A stretch of DNA of 64,000 nt from Paracidovorax wautersii (GTDB taxonomy: Bacteria; Pseudomonadota; Gammaproteobacteria; Burkholderiales; Burkholderiaceae_C), in the NCBI RefSeq assembly GCF_900113035.1, contig NZ_FONX01000001.1, positions 1-64,000 of the forward strand. The letters run 5' to 3'. The notes beneath the pieces were generated by a model. That model had not been told where the DNA came from. It made no database searches and worked only from the letters and a program-made list of their open reading frames with translations. Position numbers and translations under genes: made by a program. Position 1 is the stretch's first letter, and each line of letters starts with the position of its first letter. Of this stretch, positions 11,692-24,529 are shown piece after piece.

Positions 11692-12788
11692 CAGGTCAGT
11701 CCGGTATCGACCAGGCGCCGCTCCAGCGCGAGGAATTCCTTGGATTGCATCTCGTTGAGCCGCGAGACGGTGCGCGGGAACTCGTGCGCCAGCGGGCCTT
11801 CGGTGTAGAGCTGCTCGGGCGGCACGGCGGCCGAGAGGATGAGCTTCACCCGGCGATCGTAGAGCACGTCGATCAGCCACGTGAACCGGCGCGCCGGCGA
11901 GGCCATGGCCACGGGCATGTAGGGCACGTCGGAGAGCAGCACCGTGTGGAACTGCGTGGCGATCTCCAGGTAATCGTTCTGAGAGCGCGGGCCGCCGCAC
12001 AGTTCCCGGAAGTCGAACCACACCACGCCGCCGGCCTTGCGGCGCGCGCGGATCTCCCGCGCCTCGATGTGCAGCACGGGGCTTTCGTCCGCCACCTCGG
12101 CCAGCTGGTCGAAGGCTTCGGACATGGCGGCGTCGGCCTCGGGGCCCAGGGGCGTGTGGTAGAGCCGTACCAGCTCCAGCGTGCGGCGCCGGTAGTCGGT
12201 GCCGTTATCGACGTTGACCACCTCCATGCGCTCGTTGAGCAGCGCGATGGCAGGCAGGATGCGGTCCCGGTGCAGGCCGTCCGGGTACAGGTCGTCGGGC
12301 TTGAAGTTGGACGTGGTGACCATGCCGACGCCGCTGTCGAACAGCGACTGCAGCAGCCGGTGCAGGATCATCGCGTCGGTGATGTCGGCCACATGGAATT
12401 CGTCGAAGCAGATGAGCTTGAAGCGCTTGGAGATGCGCGCGCCCAGCACGTCGAGCGGGTTCACGGTGCCTTGCAGGTCGGCGAGTTCGCGATGGACCTC
12501 GCGCATGAATTCGTGGAAGTGCAGCCGCACCTTGCGCTCGATGGGCACGGCGTTGAAGAAGCAATCCATCAGGAAGCTCTTGCCGCGCCCCACGCCGCCG
12601 TACATGTACACGCCACGCGGCACCGGCGGGCGGTGGATGAGCTTCTTCAGGGCATTGGAGCGGCGCTCCTTGTACTCCGTCCACTCGTCGGCACAGCGCT
12701 GCAGGGCGTCCACCGCGCGCAGCTGCGCCGGATCGCTGCGATACCCCTTGGCGGCGAGTTCCGCCTCATATGCCTGCCTGACTTTCAT
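11691..12788 (-). CDS. zapE: Cell division protein ZapE (AFG1-like ATPase)
   Basis: ZapE is an AAA+ ATPase of the AFG1/LACE1 family that associates with the Z ring in gammaproteobacteria. The 365-residue protein shows Walker A GGVGRGKSFLMD near 64-75, the HFHEFM motif typical of the family, Walker B LICFDEFHVADI, sensor 1 MVTTSNFKPDDLYPDGL, and a C-terminal FRELCGGPRSQNDYLE block. It follows lpdA in the same direction but is separated from it by a strong hairpin at 12815-12849. Its stop overlaps the start of the next gene by one base (TGATG), which implies translational coupling. Confidence 0.96.
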   Translation of the reverse strand: MKVRQAYEAELAAKGYRSDPAQLRAVDALQRCADEWTEYKERRSNALKKLIHRPPVPRGVYMYGGVGRGKSFLMDCFFNAVPIERKVRLHFHEFMREVHRELADLQGTVNPLDVLGARISKRFKLICFDEFHVADITDAMILHRLLQSLFDSGVGMVTTSNFKPDDLYPDGLHRDRILPAIALLNERMEVVNVDNGTDYRRRTLELVRLYHTPLGPEADAAMSEAFDQLAEVADESPVLHIEAREIRARRKAGGVVWFDFRELCGGPRSQNDYLEIATQFHTVLLSDVPYMPVAMASPARRFTWLIDVLYDRRVKLILSAAVPPEQLYTEGPLAHEFPRTVSRLNEMQSKEFLALERRLVDTGLT

Positions 12789-12800
12789 GCGCGCCCCGAT

Positions 12801-12862
12801 GCTATAAAAACAATAGCTGCGAGCGCTTGTATTTCAAGCGCTCGCAGCTGATTTGGCTCAAA
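12801..12862. repeat. Comamonadaceae-type short palindromic repeat
   Basis: The segment GCTATAAAAACAATAGC followed by a GCGAGCGCTTG hairpin matches the general form of a short intergenic repeat (CTATCA...ATAGCTGC...GCGCTT) that I know from many Comamonadaceae genomes. Other copies or remnants in this window are at 22961, 29355, 32085 and 42719. Here it has been recruited as a terminator. Confidence 0.65.
12815..12849 (-). terminator. Terminator of the sucA-sucB-lpdA operon
   Basis: AGCTGCGAGCGCTTG (12815-12829) and its perfect 15-bp complement (12835-12849) form a hairpin with a 5-base loop. On the minus strand it is followed by ATTGTTTTTATAG, a T tract suited to intrinsic termination. It lies 64 bases past the lpdA stop and just before zapE. 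Confidence 0.8.
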
Positions 12863-12912
12863 TCACGAAAAGACCGGCGCGCCAGGCCCGGGGCCTGCCG
12901 CACTGACCGGCC

Positions 12913-14340
<1,428 letters not shown>

Positions 14341-14370
14341 TACAAAATTCCATTCAGCGCGAGTGCGCAA

Positions 14371-15027
14371 TTAATCAATATCAGGGCGTCTTTGTCGAAG
14401 TACGAAAGGAGGGAACACGCCTTGCAGCGAGCAACCGATCCGAGATACGTTAGGAATATCTTCATCAGCCACTGTGACTTCCGCGACCAGTTCCAGATCA
14501 CCGAACTCCACCGGCCTAGGGGTCGGTAGTGGCTTTTGCGTACTCCACGTAGGCCAAGTCTTGATCGTTGTCCTGTCTACGCGGGCAAAGCCAAGAAGCT
14601 TGTCACTCTCAAGGGCCCGTTCAGCCGGTAGCAGGTCGTTGAGTATCTGAACTAAAGAGGCCGGATCACCCCTTACCAGAAGCCCCCAATCAAGCATTTC
14701 AAAGGTGTTTGCCTTGCGGTGCAAGTCGTACATGCCGACAACGGTGAGTCCACCCAGCTCAATTGAGCGCTTCCCCATGACTCGGTAACCCGAACCAAGT
14801 TCATCACGGGAATTGGGAACGACCAAGCGACCCTTGGGAGTGAATGTGTACCCTGCCGACGAAATCGCCGCTGACGTCCGAACTTCGGCGAAGTACTTCG
14901 GAGAACACTCCAACAAGGACTGAACAATCTGCTCGCCCTGCGAAGCCGCATGCGCAGATAGCACAACCATCACTGGCGTGGCGCAACGCGCCACCGCCTT
15001 GATGTGGGCGAACAGCCAACTCGGCAT
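14371..15027 (-). CDS. Unknown low-GC gene inserted between sucB and lpdA
   Basis: The product is a 218-residue protein I do not recognise. It starts only 3 bases after the sucB stop and ends 30 bases before the lpdA start, so it is an internal member of the operon. The first 28 residues (MPSWLFAHIKAVARCATPVM and following, ending in SAHAAS) look like a signal peptide with cleavage near HAAS-QGEQ. The mature part has an alternating beta-like pattern (SIELGGLTVVGMYDLH, FGDLELVAEVTVADED). GC content and codon use are clearly lower than in the flanking suc genes (many AAT, TCA, GAA-type codons), which suggests later acquisition. No ribosome site is visible, so expression probably depends on re-initiation after sucB. 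Confidence 0.75.
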   Translation of the reverse strand: MPSWLFAHIKAVARCATPVMVVLSAHAASQGEQIVQSLLECSPKYFAEVRTSAAISSAGYTFTPKGRLVVPNSRDELGSGYRVMGKRSIELGGLTVVGMYDLHRKANTFEMLDWGLLVRGDPASLVQILNDLLPAERALESDKLLGFARVDRTTIKTWPTWSTQKPLPTPRPVEFGDLELVAEVTVADEDIPNVSRIGCSLQGVFPPFVLRQRRPDID

Positions 15028-15030
15028 CGA

Positions 15031-16290
15031 TCAGATGTCGAACAGCAGGCGCGACGGATCTTCCAGCGCATCCTTCATGGCGACCAGGCCCAGCACAGCT
15101 TCGCGGCCGTCGATGATGCGGTGGTCATAGGACATGGCCAGATAGTTCATCGGGCGCACGACCACTTGGCCGTTCTCGACCACGGCGCGGTCCTTGGTGG
15201 CGTGAACGCCCAGGATGGCCGACTGGGGCGGGTTGATGATGGGGGTGGACATCATCGAGCCGAAGGTGCCGCCGTTGGAGATGGAGAAGGTGCCGCCGGT
15301 CATCTCTTCGATGCCCAGCTTGCCTTCGGCCGCCTTCTTGCCGAACTCGGCGATCTTCTTCTCGATGTCGGCGAAGCTCATCTGGTCTGCATTGCGCAGG
15401 ATGGGCACCACCAGACCGCGGGGCGAGCCCACGGCGATACCGATGTCGAAGTAGCCGTGGTAGACGATGTCGTTGCCGTCCACCGAAGCGTTCAGCACGG
15501 GGTACTTCTTCAGGGCGTGCACGGCGGCCTTGACGAAGAAGGACATGAAGCCCAGCTTGGTGCCGTGCTCCTTGGTGAAGGCGTCCTGGAACTTCTTGCG
15601 CAGGTCCATCACCGGGGCCATGTTCACTTCGTTGAACGTGGTCAGGATGGCGTTGGTCGATTGCGACTGCAGCAGGCGCTCGGCCACGCGGGCACGCAGG
15701 CGGCTCATGGGCACGCGCTGTTCGGGGCGCTCGCCCAGTTCTTCCTTGCGGGCCGGAGCGGCGACCTGGGGCAGCGCCTTGGTGGGCACGCCCGTGGGGA
15801 TGGCGCTGGGCGCAGCCGAAGGCTTGGCACCGCCGGCCACGGCCGCCAGCACGTCGCCCTTGGTCACGCGGCCGTCCTTGCCGGTGCCGGACACGGAAGC
15901 GACCGACAGGTTGTTGTCGGCCAGCAGCTTGGCGGCGGCGGGCATGGCCACGTCGCCCTTGGAGCCGCCGGCGGCGGGTGCAGCGGCGGCAGGCGCCGGT
16001 GCGGCAGCTGCAGCAGGAGCAGCGGCAGGGGCGGCGGCGCCGGCCTTGCCTTCGGTGTCGATCTTGGCGATGAGCTGGTCGGACACGACCGTGCCGCCGT
16101 CACCCACCACGATCTCGGCCAGCACGCCGGCGGAAGGCGCGGGCACTTCCAGCACGACCTTGTCGGTCTCGATCTCGATCAGGATCTCGTCGACCGCGAC
16201 GGCTTCGCCGGCCTTCTTCTTCCAGGTGAGCATCGTGGCTTCAGCCACGGATTCGGACAGTTGGGGAACCTTGACTTCTACGATAGCCAT
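15031..16290 (-). CDS. sucB: Dihydrolipoyllysine succinyltransferase (2-oxoglutarate dehydrogenase E2)
   Basis: SucB transfers the succinyl group from SucA to CoA and forms the core of the complex. The 419-residue protein has one lipoyl domain with the modified lysine in [12 protein letters not shown] (about Lys44), an Ala/Pro linker, a short E3-binding domain ([16 protein letters not shown]), and the acyltransferase domain ending [13 protein letters not shown], whose His and Asp are catalytic. A single lipoyl domain is normal for this E2. It starts 54 bases after sucA. Confidence 0.98.
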   Translation of the reverse strand: MAIVEVKVPQLSESVAEATMLTWKKKAGEAVAVDEILIEIETDKVVLEVPAPSAGVLAEIVVGDGGTVVSDQLIAKIDTEGKAGAAAPAAAPAAAAAPAPAAAAPAAGGSKGDVAMPAAAKLLADNNLSVASVSGTGKDGRVTKGDVLAAVAGGAKPSAAPSAIPTGVPTKALPQVAAPARKEELGERPEQRVPMSRLRARVAERLLQSQSTNAILTTFNEVNMAPVMDLRKKFQDAFTKEHGTKLGFMSFFVKAAVHALKKYPVLNASVDGNDIVYHGYFDIGIAVGSPRGLVVPILRNADQMSFADIEKKIAEFGKKAAEGKLGIEEMTGGTFSISNGGTFGSMMSTPIINPPQSAILGVHATKDRAVVENGQVVVRPMNYLAMSYDHRIIDGREAVLGLVAMKDALEDPSRLLFDI

Positions 16291-16344
16291 TTGAATTCTT
16301 TCGTTTGCAGTGTCTTGTGAGAACGGTGGGGCTGCCGAATCGGC

Positions 16345-19224
<2,880 letters not shown>

Positions 19225-19457
19225 GTTCCGCTGACCTCTGCTTTCCTCTGGAAAGCTTTAGCTGGTTGGTAAACCTTCCGCGACACGGCTGAACCGATTG
19301 GCGGATGCGACAGTGGCTGGGAAGGGCCGGGGGTAGCAAGGCGTATTGTGCCACCGAACCCCTGGAGAGCCCTGTGTAGATTCTTCAAAGATGCGCAACG
19401 CCTGGCAAGGGTCTGCCCGCCTCGCTTACATTTGCAGCAGTTCCACGGTATGGCTCC

Positions 19458-20531
19458 ATGACCCCTTCCACTCTCCAAAACCGCACGCTGCTGCTGCTGC
19501 TGATCGCCGTCACGCTGGCCTTCTTCGCGATCCTTTGGCCGTTCTACGGGGCGGTTTTCTGGGGCATGGTGCTCGCCATTCTGTTCACGCCGCTCTACAG
19601 GCGCCTGCTGCGCCGCATGCCCGGGCGCCCGAACACGGCGGCGCTCGCCACGCTGCTGATGAGCCTGGTGGTGGTGATCCTGCCCATGACGCTGCTGAGC
19701 ATCTCCCTGGTGCAGGAAGCCGGCCTGATCTATGAGAAGCTGAAGTCCGGCCAGGTGAATCTGGGCGCCTACGCCCAGCAGGTGCTGGACGCCCTGCCCC
19801 GCTGGGCCATCTCCTTGCTGGAACGCTTCAACCTGACGTCCATGGACGAGCTGCAAAAGCGCATCTCCTCGGTCGGCATGCAGGCCGGCCAGGCGCTGGC
19901 CACCCGGGCCTTCGACGTGGGCCAGAACACGCTGCAGTTCGTGGTGAGCCTGGGCATCATGCTGTACCTGCTCTTCTTCCTGCTGCGGGACGGCGCGTCG
20001 CTCGCCCAGCGCATCGGCGACGCGATCCCGCTCGACGAAGGCCACAAGCGCCAGCTGACCAGCAAGTTCACCACCGTGATCCGCGCCACCGTCAAGGGCA
20101 ACATCGTGGTGGCCGCCGTGCAGGGCGCGCTGGGCGGGCTGATCTTCTGGATCCTGGGCATCCAGGGCCCGGTGCTCTGGGGTGTGCTGATGGCCTTCCT
20201 CTCGCTGCTGCCCGCCGTGGGCGCCGGCCTGATCTGGGGCCCGGTGGCGATCTACTTCTTCGCCACCGGCGCCCTGGTGCAAGGCAGCGTGCTGACCGCC
20301 TTCTGCGTGCTGGTGATCGGCCTCGTGGACAACATGCTGCGCCCGATCCTGGTGGGCAAGGACACCAAGATGCCCGACTACGTCGTGCTGATCTCCACGC
20401 TGGGCGGCATGTCGCTGTTCGGGCTGACCGGCTTCGTGATCGGCCCCGCGGTCGCCGCGCTCTTCATCGCCACCTGGGACCTGTTCGCGCCGCAGCGCAC
20501 GGGCGGAGGCGGAGGCTACACGGGCCGTTGA
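19458..20531 (+). CDS. AI-2E family (UPF0118) membrane transporter
   Basis: This is a 357-residue polytopic inner-membrane protein of the PerM/TqsA/YdiK family. Hydrophobic segments occur near 12-45 (two close helices), 62-85, around 155-180 (LQFVVSLGIMLYLLFFLL), and a C-terminal cluster from about 210 to 345 (GVLMAFLSLLPAVGAGLIWGP, VLVIGLVDNMLRPILVG, GFVIGPAVAALFIATWDLF). LPAVGAGLIWGP and DNMLRPILVG are family signatures. Substrates in the family vary (AI-2 export, Na+/H+ exchange), so the substrate is undetermined. It is divergent from sucA. Confidence 0.93.
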   Translation: MTPSTLQNRTLLLLLIAVTLAFFAILWPFYGAVFWGMVLAILFTPLYRRLLRRMPGRPNTAALATLLMSLVVVILPMTLLSISLVQEAGLIYEKLKSGQVNLGAYAQQVLDALPRWAISLLERFNLTSMDELQKRISSVGMQAGQALATRAFDVGQNTLQFVVSLGIMLYLLFFLLRDGASLAQRIGDAIPLDEGHKRQLTSKFTTVIRATVKGNIVVAAVQGALGGLIFWILGIQGPVLWGVLMAFLSLLPAVGAGLIWGPVAIYFFATGALVQGSVLTAFCVLVIGLVDNMLRPILVGKDTKMPDYVVLISTLGGMSLFGLTGFVIGPAVAALFIATWDLFAPQRTGGGGGYTGR

Positions 20532-20650
20532 TACCGACACTGCCAGCCGGCAGGCTGGGCTCCCGCCCTGGCCTGCCCGGCGATGTCTGGCCCTGCCCCT
20601 GGCGAGTGCCTTGCCACCTCGCCGCCGGCACTGCATGCCGCTGACTTGAG

Positions 20651-22912
20651 ATGCGTCCACTTTCGCCCCGCCGCTACGCCCTGCTGGCCCTGGTTCTTTC
20701 GCTGGCCATCGCTGCGCTCTTCGCGCGCGCGCTGCTGACGCTGCGCGAGGAGCAGTGGGACCATGCCCGCCAGACCAACGCCAACCTGGCGCATACGATC
20801 GAGCAGAACATCGGCCGGACCATCGACAGCATCAGCGAGTCGCTGGACGGCATCGTGGACAGCATGCACCGCGACGACGTCAGGACGCTGCCGCTGGCCA
20901 CGCGCCGCGCGCTGATCTTCGACCGGTCGCTGCACATGGAGGGCATGGGTGCCACCCTGGTGCTGGACCAGGCAGGCCACATCATCCTGGATTCGCTCTC
21001 CGACACACCCCGCAAGGGCAACTTCGCCGACCGGGAGTATTTCCAGGTGCACCGGCAGGGGGCGGTCCAGGGGCTCTTCATCGGCACGCCGCTGCACAGC
21101 AGGCTGTCGAACGGCAGCCTGATGATTCCGTTCAGCCGCGCCTACTTCCACAAGGACGGCAGCTTCGCGGGCGTGGTGCTCGGCACCATGCAGGTGGACT
21201 ACCTCGACAAGCTGCTCGCCTCGGCGAACATGGGCACGGCCAGCCTCGCCACCCTGTGGCGGGAAGACGGCATGGTGCTGGCCGATGCACCGCGCGACGA
21301 CGCCGCCGTCGGCACCTTCACGATGAGCTACGCCCAGCTGCGCCGCTCGGCCACGGCTGCCCAGGGGACCTTCACGGACATCGGACTCACCGACGGCATC
21401 GAGCGCATGCACGTCTTCCAGCGCGTGAAGAACTATCCGCTCGTCGTGGGACTGGCGCAGCCGGTGGACACCATCCTCGCGCAGTGGCGCCGGAGCGCCC
21501 TGGTCTGGGGCGGGCTGGCCGCGCTGCTGGTGTTCGCCAGCATGGGACTGGCCTGGCTCTTCGTGCGCGAGCTGCGCATGCGGCAGACCATCGGCGGGCA
21601 GCTCCGCCAGGTCGAACACGACCTGAGCACCATCCTGCACAACCTGCCCTCGATGGTCGCCTACTGGGACAGCAAGCTGCGCAACCGCTATGCCAACCAG
21701 GCCTATCTTTCCTGGTCGGGCCTGAGCGCCGAACAGCTGCGCGCGCGCCGCATGGACGAGGTCGCCGGCCCGCGCATCTTCGCGCAGGTCCAGCCCTACG
21801 TGCAGCAGGCGCTGGAGGGCCATCGCCAGGTCTTCGAACGCACGCTGCGCATGCCCTCCGGCGAGACGCGCTACGGCGTGGTCTCGTACATCCCCGACGT
21901 GCAAGACGGCGAGATCAAGGGCTTCTTCGTGCAGATCGACGACCTGACCGAGCGCAAGCACATGGAGGACATGCTGTTCGAGGAAAAGGAACTGGTGCGC
22001 CTCACGCTGCAGGCCATCGGCGACGCCGTGATCTGCACCGATGCCGAAGGCCACATCGTCTATCTCAACCCGGTAGCCGAAGTGATGACCGGCTGGCAGG
22101 CGTTCGATGCGTCCGGCCAGCACGTGAACCACGTCGCCCCGCTGCAGATGCCCTCGGGCCACCCCGACGACGCCAGCCCCGTGCAGCGCGCCCTGGCCGA
22201 GGGCACCAACCAGCTGGTGCAGCGCGGCGTGGTGCTGCGCCGGCGCAACGGCGAGGAGATCGAGGTCGAACAGTCCGCCAGCCCGATCACGGACGTCGAG
22301 GGCAAGGTCACGGGCGCCGTCATGGTGCTGCGCGATGTGACCGAGGCCATGGCGCTGTCGCGGCGCATGGCGCATCTGGCGCAGTACGACGCGCTGACCG
22401 ACCTGCCCAACCGCCTGCTGCTGCAGGACCGCGCGCAGCAGGCCATCGCCCGCGCCAAGCGGGAGCGCCACTGCATGGCGCTGATCTACATCGACCTGGA
22501 CGGCTTCAAGCAGGTGAACGACACCCTCGGCCACGATGCCGGCGACGCGCTGCTGGTGCAGATGGCCCACCGCTTCCAGGGCGCCGTGCGCCAGTCCGAC
22601 ACCGTATGCCGCCAGGGCGGCGACGAGTTCATCGTGCTGCTGCCCAATCTGGATGATGCCCGGCAGGCGCTGGTGGTGGCCGGCAAGCTGCAGGCGGCCT
22701 GCGCCGAACCCTTCGAGCTGGAGGGCCAGCAACGGCAGATCCACCTGAGCGGCGGCATCGCGCTCTACCCGCAGCACGGGGAGGACTTCGAGGCCCTGTC
22801 GCGCAACGCGGACGCGGCCATGTACGTCGCCAAGCGGGCGGGCCGGCGCCAGTTCCGGGTGTTCGGCGACAGCGGAATGGCCGACGCGGGCATTGACGAG
22901 AGCGCCTGCTGA
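20651..22912 (+). CDS. Membrane diguanylate cyclase, Cache-PAS-PAS-GGDEF
   Basis: This 753-residue protein should synthesise cyclic di-GMP. It has a first transmembrane helix near 10-28, a periplasmic dCache-like sensor domain (about 30-275), a second helix near 280-300, two PAS domains (about 320-435 and 440-560; the second contains CTDAEGHIVYLNPVAEVMTGW), and a C-terminal GGDEF domain. The catalytic GGDEF is at 656-660. An RxxD autoinhibitory site (RQSD, 647-650) lies exactly five residues before it, so product inhibition is expected. No EAL domain follows. It stands alone between the AI-2E permease and the convergent catabolic locus. It is the only apparent cyclic-di-GMP producer in the window; the EAL protein at 57715 is a possible counterpart. 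Confidence 0.95.
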   Translation: MRPLSPRRYALLALVLSLAIAALFARALLTLREEQWDHARQTNANLAHTIEQNIGRTIDSISESLDGIVDSMHRDDVRTLPLATRRALIFDRSLHMEGMGATLVLDQAGHIILDSLSDTPRKGNFADREYFQVHRQGAVQGLFIGTPLHSRLSNGSLMIPFSRAYFHKDGSFAGVVLGTMQVDYLDKLLASANMGTASLATLWREDGMVLADAPRDDAAVGTFTMSYAQLRRSATAAQGTFTDIGLTDGIERMHVFQRVKNYPLVVGLAQPVDTILAQWRRSALVWGGLAALLVFASMGLAWLFVRELRMRQTIGGQLRQVEHDLSTILHNLPSMVAYWDSKLRNRYANQAYLSWSGLSAEQLRARRMDEVAGPRIFAQVQPYVQQALEGHRQVFERTLRMPSGETRYGVVSYIPDVQDGEIKGFFVQIDDLTERKHMEDMLFEEKELVRLTLQAIGDAVICTDAEGHIVYLNPVAEVMTGWQAFDASGQHVNHVAPLQMPSGHPDDASPVQRALAEGTNQLVQRGVVLRRRNGEEIEVEQSASPITDVEGKVTGAVMVLRDVTEAMALSRRMAHLAQYDALTDLPNRLLLQDRAQQAIARAKRERHCMALIYIDLDGFKQVNDTLGHDAGDALLVQMAHRFQGAVRQSDTVCRQGGDEFIVLLPNLDDARQALVVAGKLQAACAEPFELEGQQRQIHLSGGIALYPQHGEDFEALSRNADAAMYVAKRAGRRQFRVFGDSGMADAGIDESAC

Positions 22913-22960
22913 ACGCGTGCGGGCTGCGGGCCCGATTCAAAGCCGGCGGATCAAAACCCA

Positions 22961-22983
22961 CCACGCTATACAAATCATAGCGC
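22961..22983. repeat. Remnant of the Comamonadaceae short repeat
   Basis: GCTAT and ATAGC (about 22965-22981) flank a short A-rich spacer, the core of the repeat seen intact at 42719. It lies in the 162-bp gap between the convergent diguanylate cyclase and Bug-protein genes. No clear terminator is visible there. Confidence 0.4.
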
Positions 22984-23074
22984 ACGGCACAGGCACTACC
23001 TGGGCTGACGCATCTTTCGGTACATGAAGGGTCGGGCGAGCCCCTCATACCCACCCAGCCCTGCCGCCCACCGC

Positions 23075-24103
23075 TCACTCGGGCTCGATGCCTGCGGCCT
23101 TGATCACCTGACCCCACTTGCGGGCCTCGGCCGCCTGGAAGCGGGCGAGTTCGTCGGGCGTGGTGGTCCAGGCCTCGGAGCCGGCCATGTCGTAGAAGGC
23201 CTTGGCCGGCGCGCTGCGGGTGGCGGTCGTCAGCAGCTCGTTGAGCCGCGCCACCACCGGCGCCGGCGTGCCTGCAGGCAGATAGGCGGCGAACCAGTAG
23301 CCCATGTCGTAGCCCTTCACACCCGCCTCATCGAGCGTCGGCACGTCCGGCAGCTGGCTGCTGCGCTTGTGCGTGGAGTAGCCCAGCGCGCGCAGCTTGC
23401 CGGCCTTGATCTGCGGCACGCCGGTGGAGGTGTCGGTGATCATCAGGTCGATCTGGCCGCCCAGCAGGTCGGTGATGGCGAGCGGGTTGCTCTTGTAGGG
23501 CACATGCAGCAGGTCCACGCCCGCCAGCTGCTTGAGCATTTCGCCGGCCACGCGGCTGGACGAGCTGCCGCTGCCGAAGCTCAGCTTGCCGGGCTGCTTC
23601 CTGGCGGCGGCCAGCAGGTCCGCCACGCTGCGATAGGGAGAGGCGGTATTCACCACCAGCACCTGGCCGCCCTTGCCCAGGCCGGTGACCGGGGCGAAGT
23701 CCTTCACCGCGTCGTAGCCGGGCTTCTTGTAGAGATGCTCGTTCGCCGCCTGCGTGGTGTTGGTGGTGATGAGCACCGTGTAGCCGTCGGGCTGCGCCTT
23801 GGCCACGAACTGCGCCGCGATCATGCCGCTGGCGCCGCCGCGGTTGTCCACCACCACGGGCTGCCGTGTGTCGCTGCTGATCGACTGGCCGAGTGCACGG
23901 GCCAGCTGGTCTGTGGCACTGCCCGCCGCGAAGGGCACGACGAAGGTGATGGGCTTGGACGGATAGGCCGGTACCTGTGCCCGTGCACCGGCCGCCACCG
24001 AAAGGCCCAGCACGGCAGCGGCTGCGGCGGTGGCCAGCACGCGCCGCCGGTGGGTGCCCCGGGTGAAGTGGACCTTGGCGGATGGGGCTGCGTTCATGCT
24101 CAT
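23075..24103 (-). CDS. Bug-family tripartite tricarboxylate transporter binding protein
   Basis: This is a 342-residue periplasmic solute receptor of the Bug (BctC/TctC) superfamily, which is greatly expanded in Betaproteobacteria. The start at 24103 is set by AGGAG five to ten bases upstream. The signal region contains RRRVLATAAAAAVLGLSVAAGARA, cut before QVPAYPSKPI. The conserved first beta-alpha unit PSKPITFVVPFAAGSATDQLAR, the VVVDNRGGASGMIAA block and the later DLLHVPYKSN are diagnostic. No membrane subunits are adjacent, which is usual for orphan Bug proteins. It follows the two AtuA-like genes, so it may bind the carboxylate whose breakdown they serve (inference). Confidence 0.95.
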   Translation of the reverse strand: MSMNAAPSAKVHFTRGTHRRRVLATAAAAAVLGLSVAAGARAQVPAYPSKPITFVVPFAAGSATDQLARALGQSISSDTRQPVVVDNRGGASGMIAAQFVAKAQPDGYTVLITTNTTQAANEHLYKKPGYDAVKDFAPVTGLGKGGQVLVVNTASPYRSVADLLAAARKQPGKLSFGSGSSSSRVAGEMLKQLAGVDLLHVPYKSNPLAITDLLGGQIDLMITDTSTGVPQIKAGKLRALGYSTHKRSSQLPDVPTLDEAGVKGYDMGYWFAAYLPAGTPAPVVARLNELLTTATRSAPAKAFYDMAGSEAWTTTPDELARFQAAEARKWGQVIKAAGIEPE

Positions 24104-24160
24104 GTGGTCTCCTGGGTATTGATTTAATGGAATGAAAAGCAAGGGAAAGCGGCGTGGCAG

Positions 24161-24529
24161 TCAGTCCGTGCCGGCCAGGTGCCCGATCAGGTCCGCCGGA
24201 ACCTCGACGGACAGCTCCAGCAGCCGGAATGACAGTGCCTTGCCGTGGCTGTCGAGGTTGAGCGCATCGTTCACGCCGCCGTCCAGCACGTCGTCGATGA
24301 CGAAGTTCATCGCGTGCAGGTTCGGTAGCAGGTAGCGCGCCACCGCCTTGGGCCTGCGCGCCGCGAAGTGGCGTGCCACGGCGGCCTCGGTCACCTGCGC
24401 CACCAGCACGTCCCAGAGGGCCGGATGCCAGGCGATCACGCTGATGTTGGAGCGGTTGCCCTTGTCGCCCGTGCGGCTGTGGGCCAGGCGGTAGAGCGGC
24501 ACGGCGGCGGATTCGGATCGGTGGGTCAT
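24161..24529 (-). CDS. AtuA-like C-terminal (ferredoxin-fold) domain protein
   Basis: This 122-residue cytosolic protein corresponds to the small domain found at the C-terminus of, or as a partner to, AtuA proteins. The conserved opening is LYRLAHSRTGDKGNRSNISVIA, followed by LPNLHAMNFVIDDVLDGGVNDALNLDSHGKALS. Its ATG overlaps the end of the large AtuA gene by 4 bases (24526-24529), so the two subunits are made together. In the acyclic terpene pathway AtuA family members act on acyl-CoA intermediates, but the exact reaction is not established. Confidence 0.9.
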   Translation of the reverse strand: MTHRSESAAVPLYRLAHSRTGDKGNRSNISVIAWHPALWDVLVAQVTEAAVARHFAARRPKAVARYLLPNLHAMNFVIDDVLDGGVNDALNLDSHGKALSFRLLELSVEVPADLIGHLAGTD

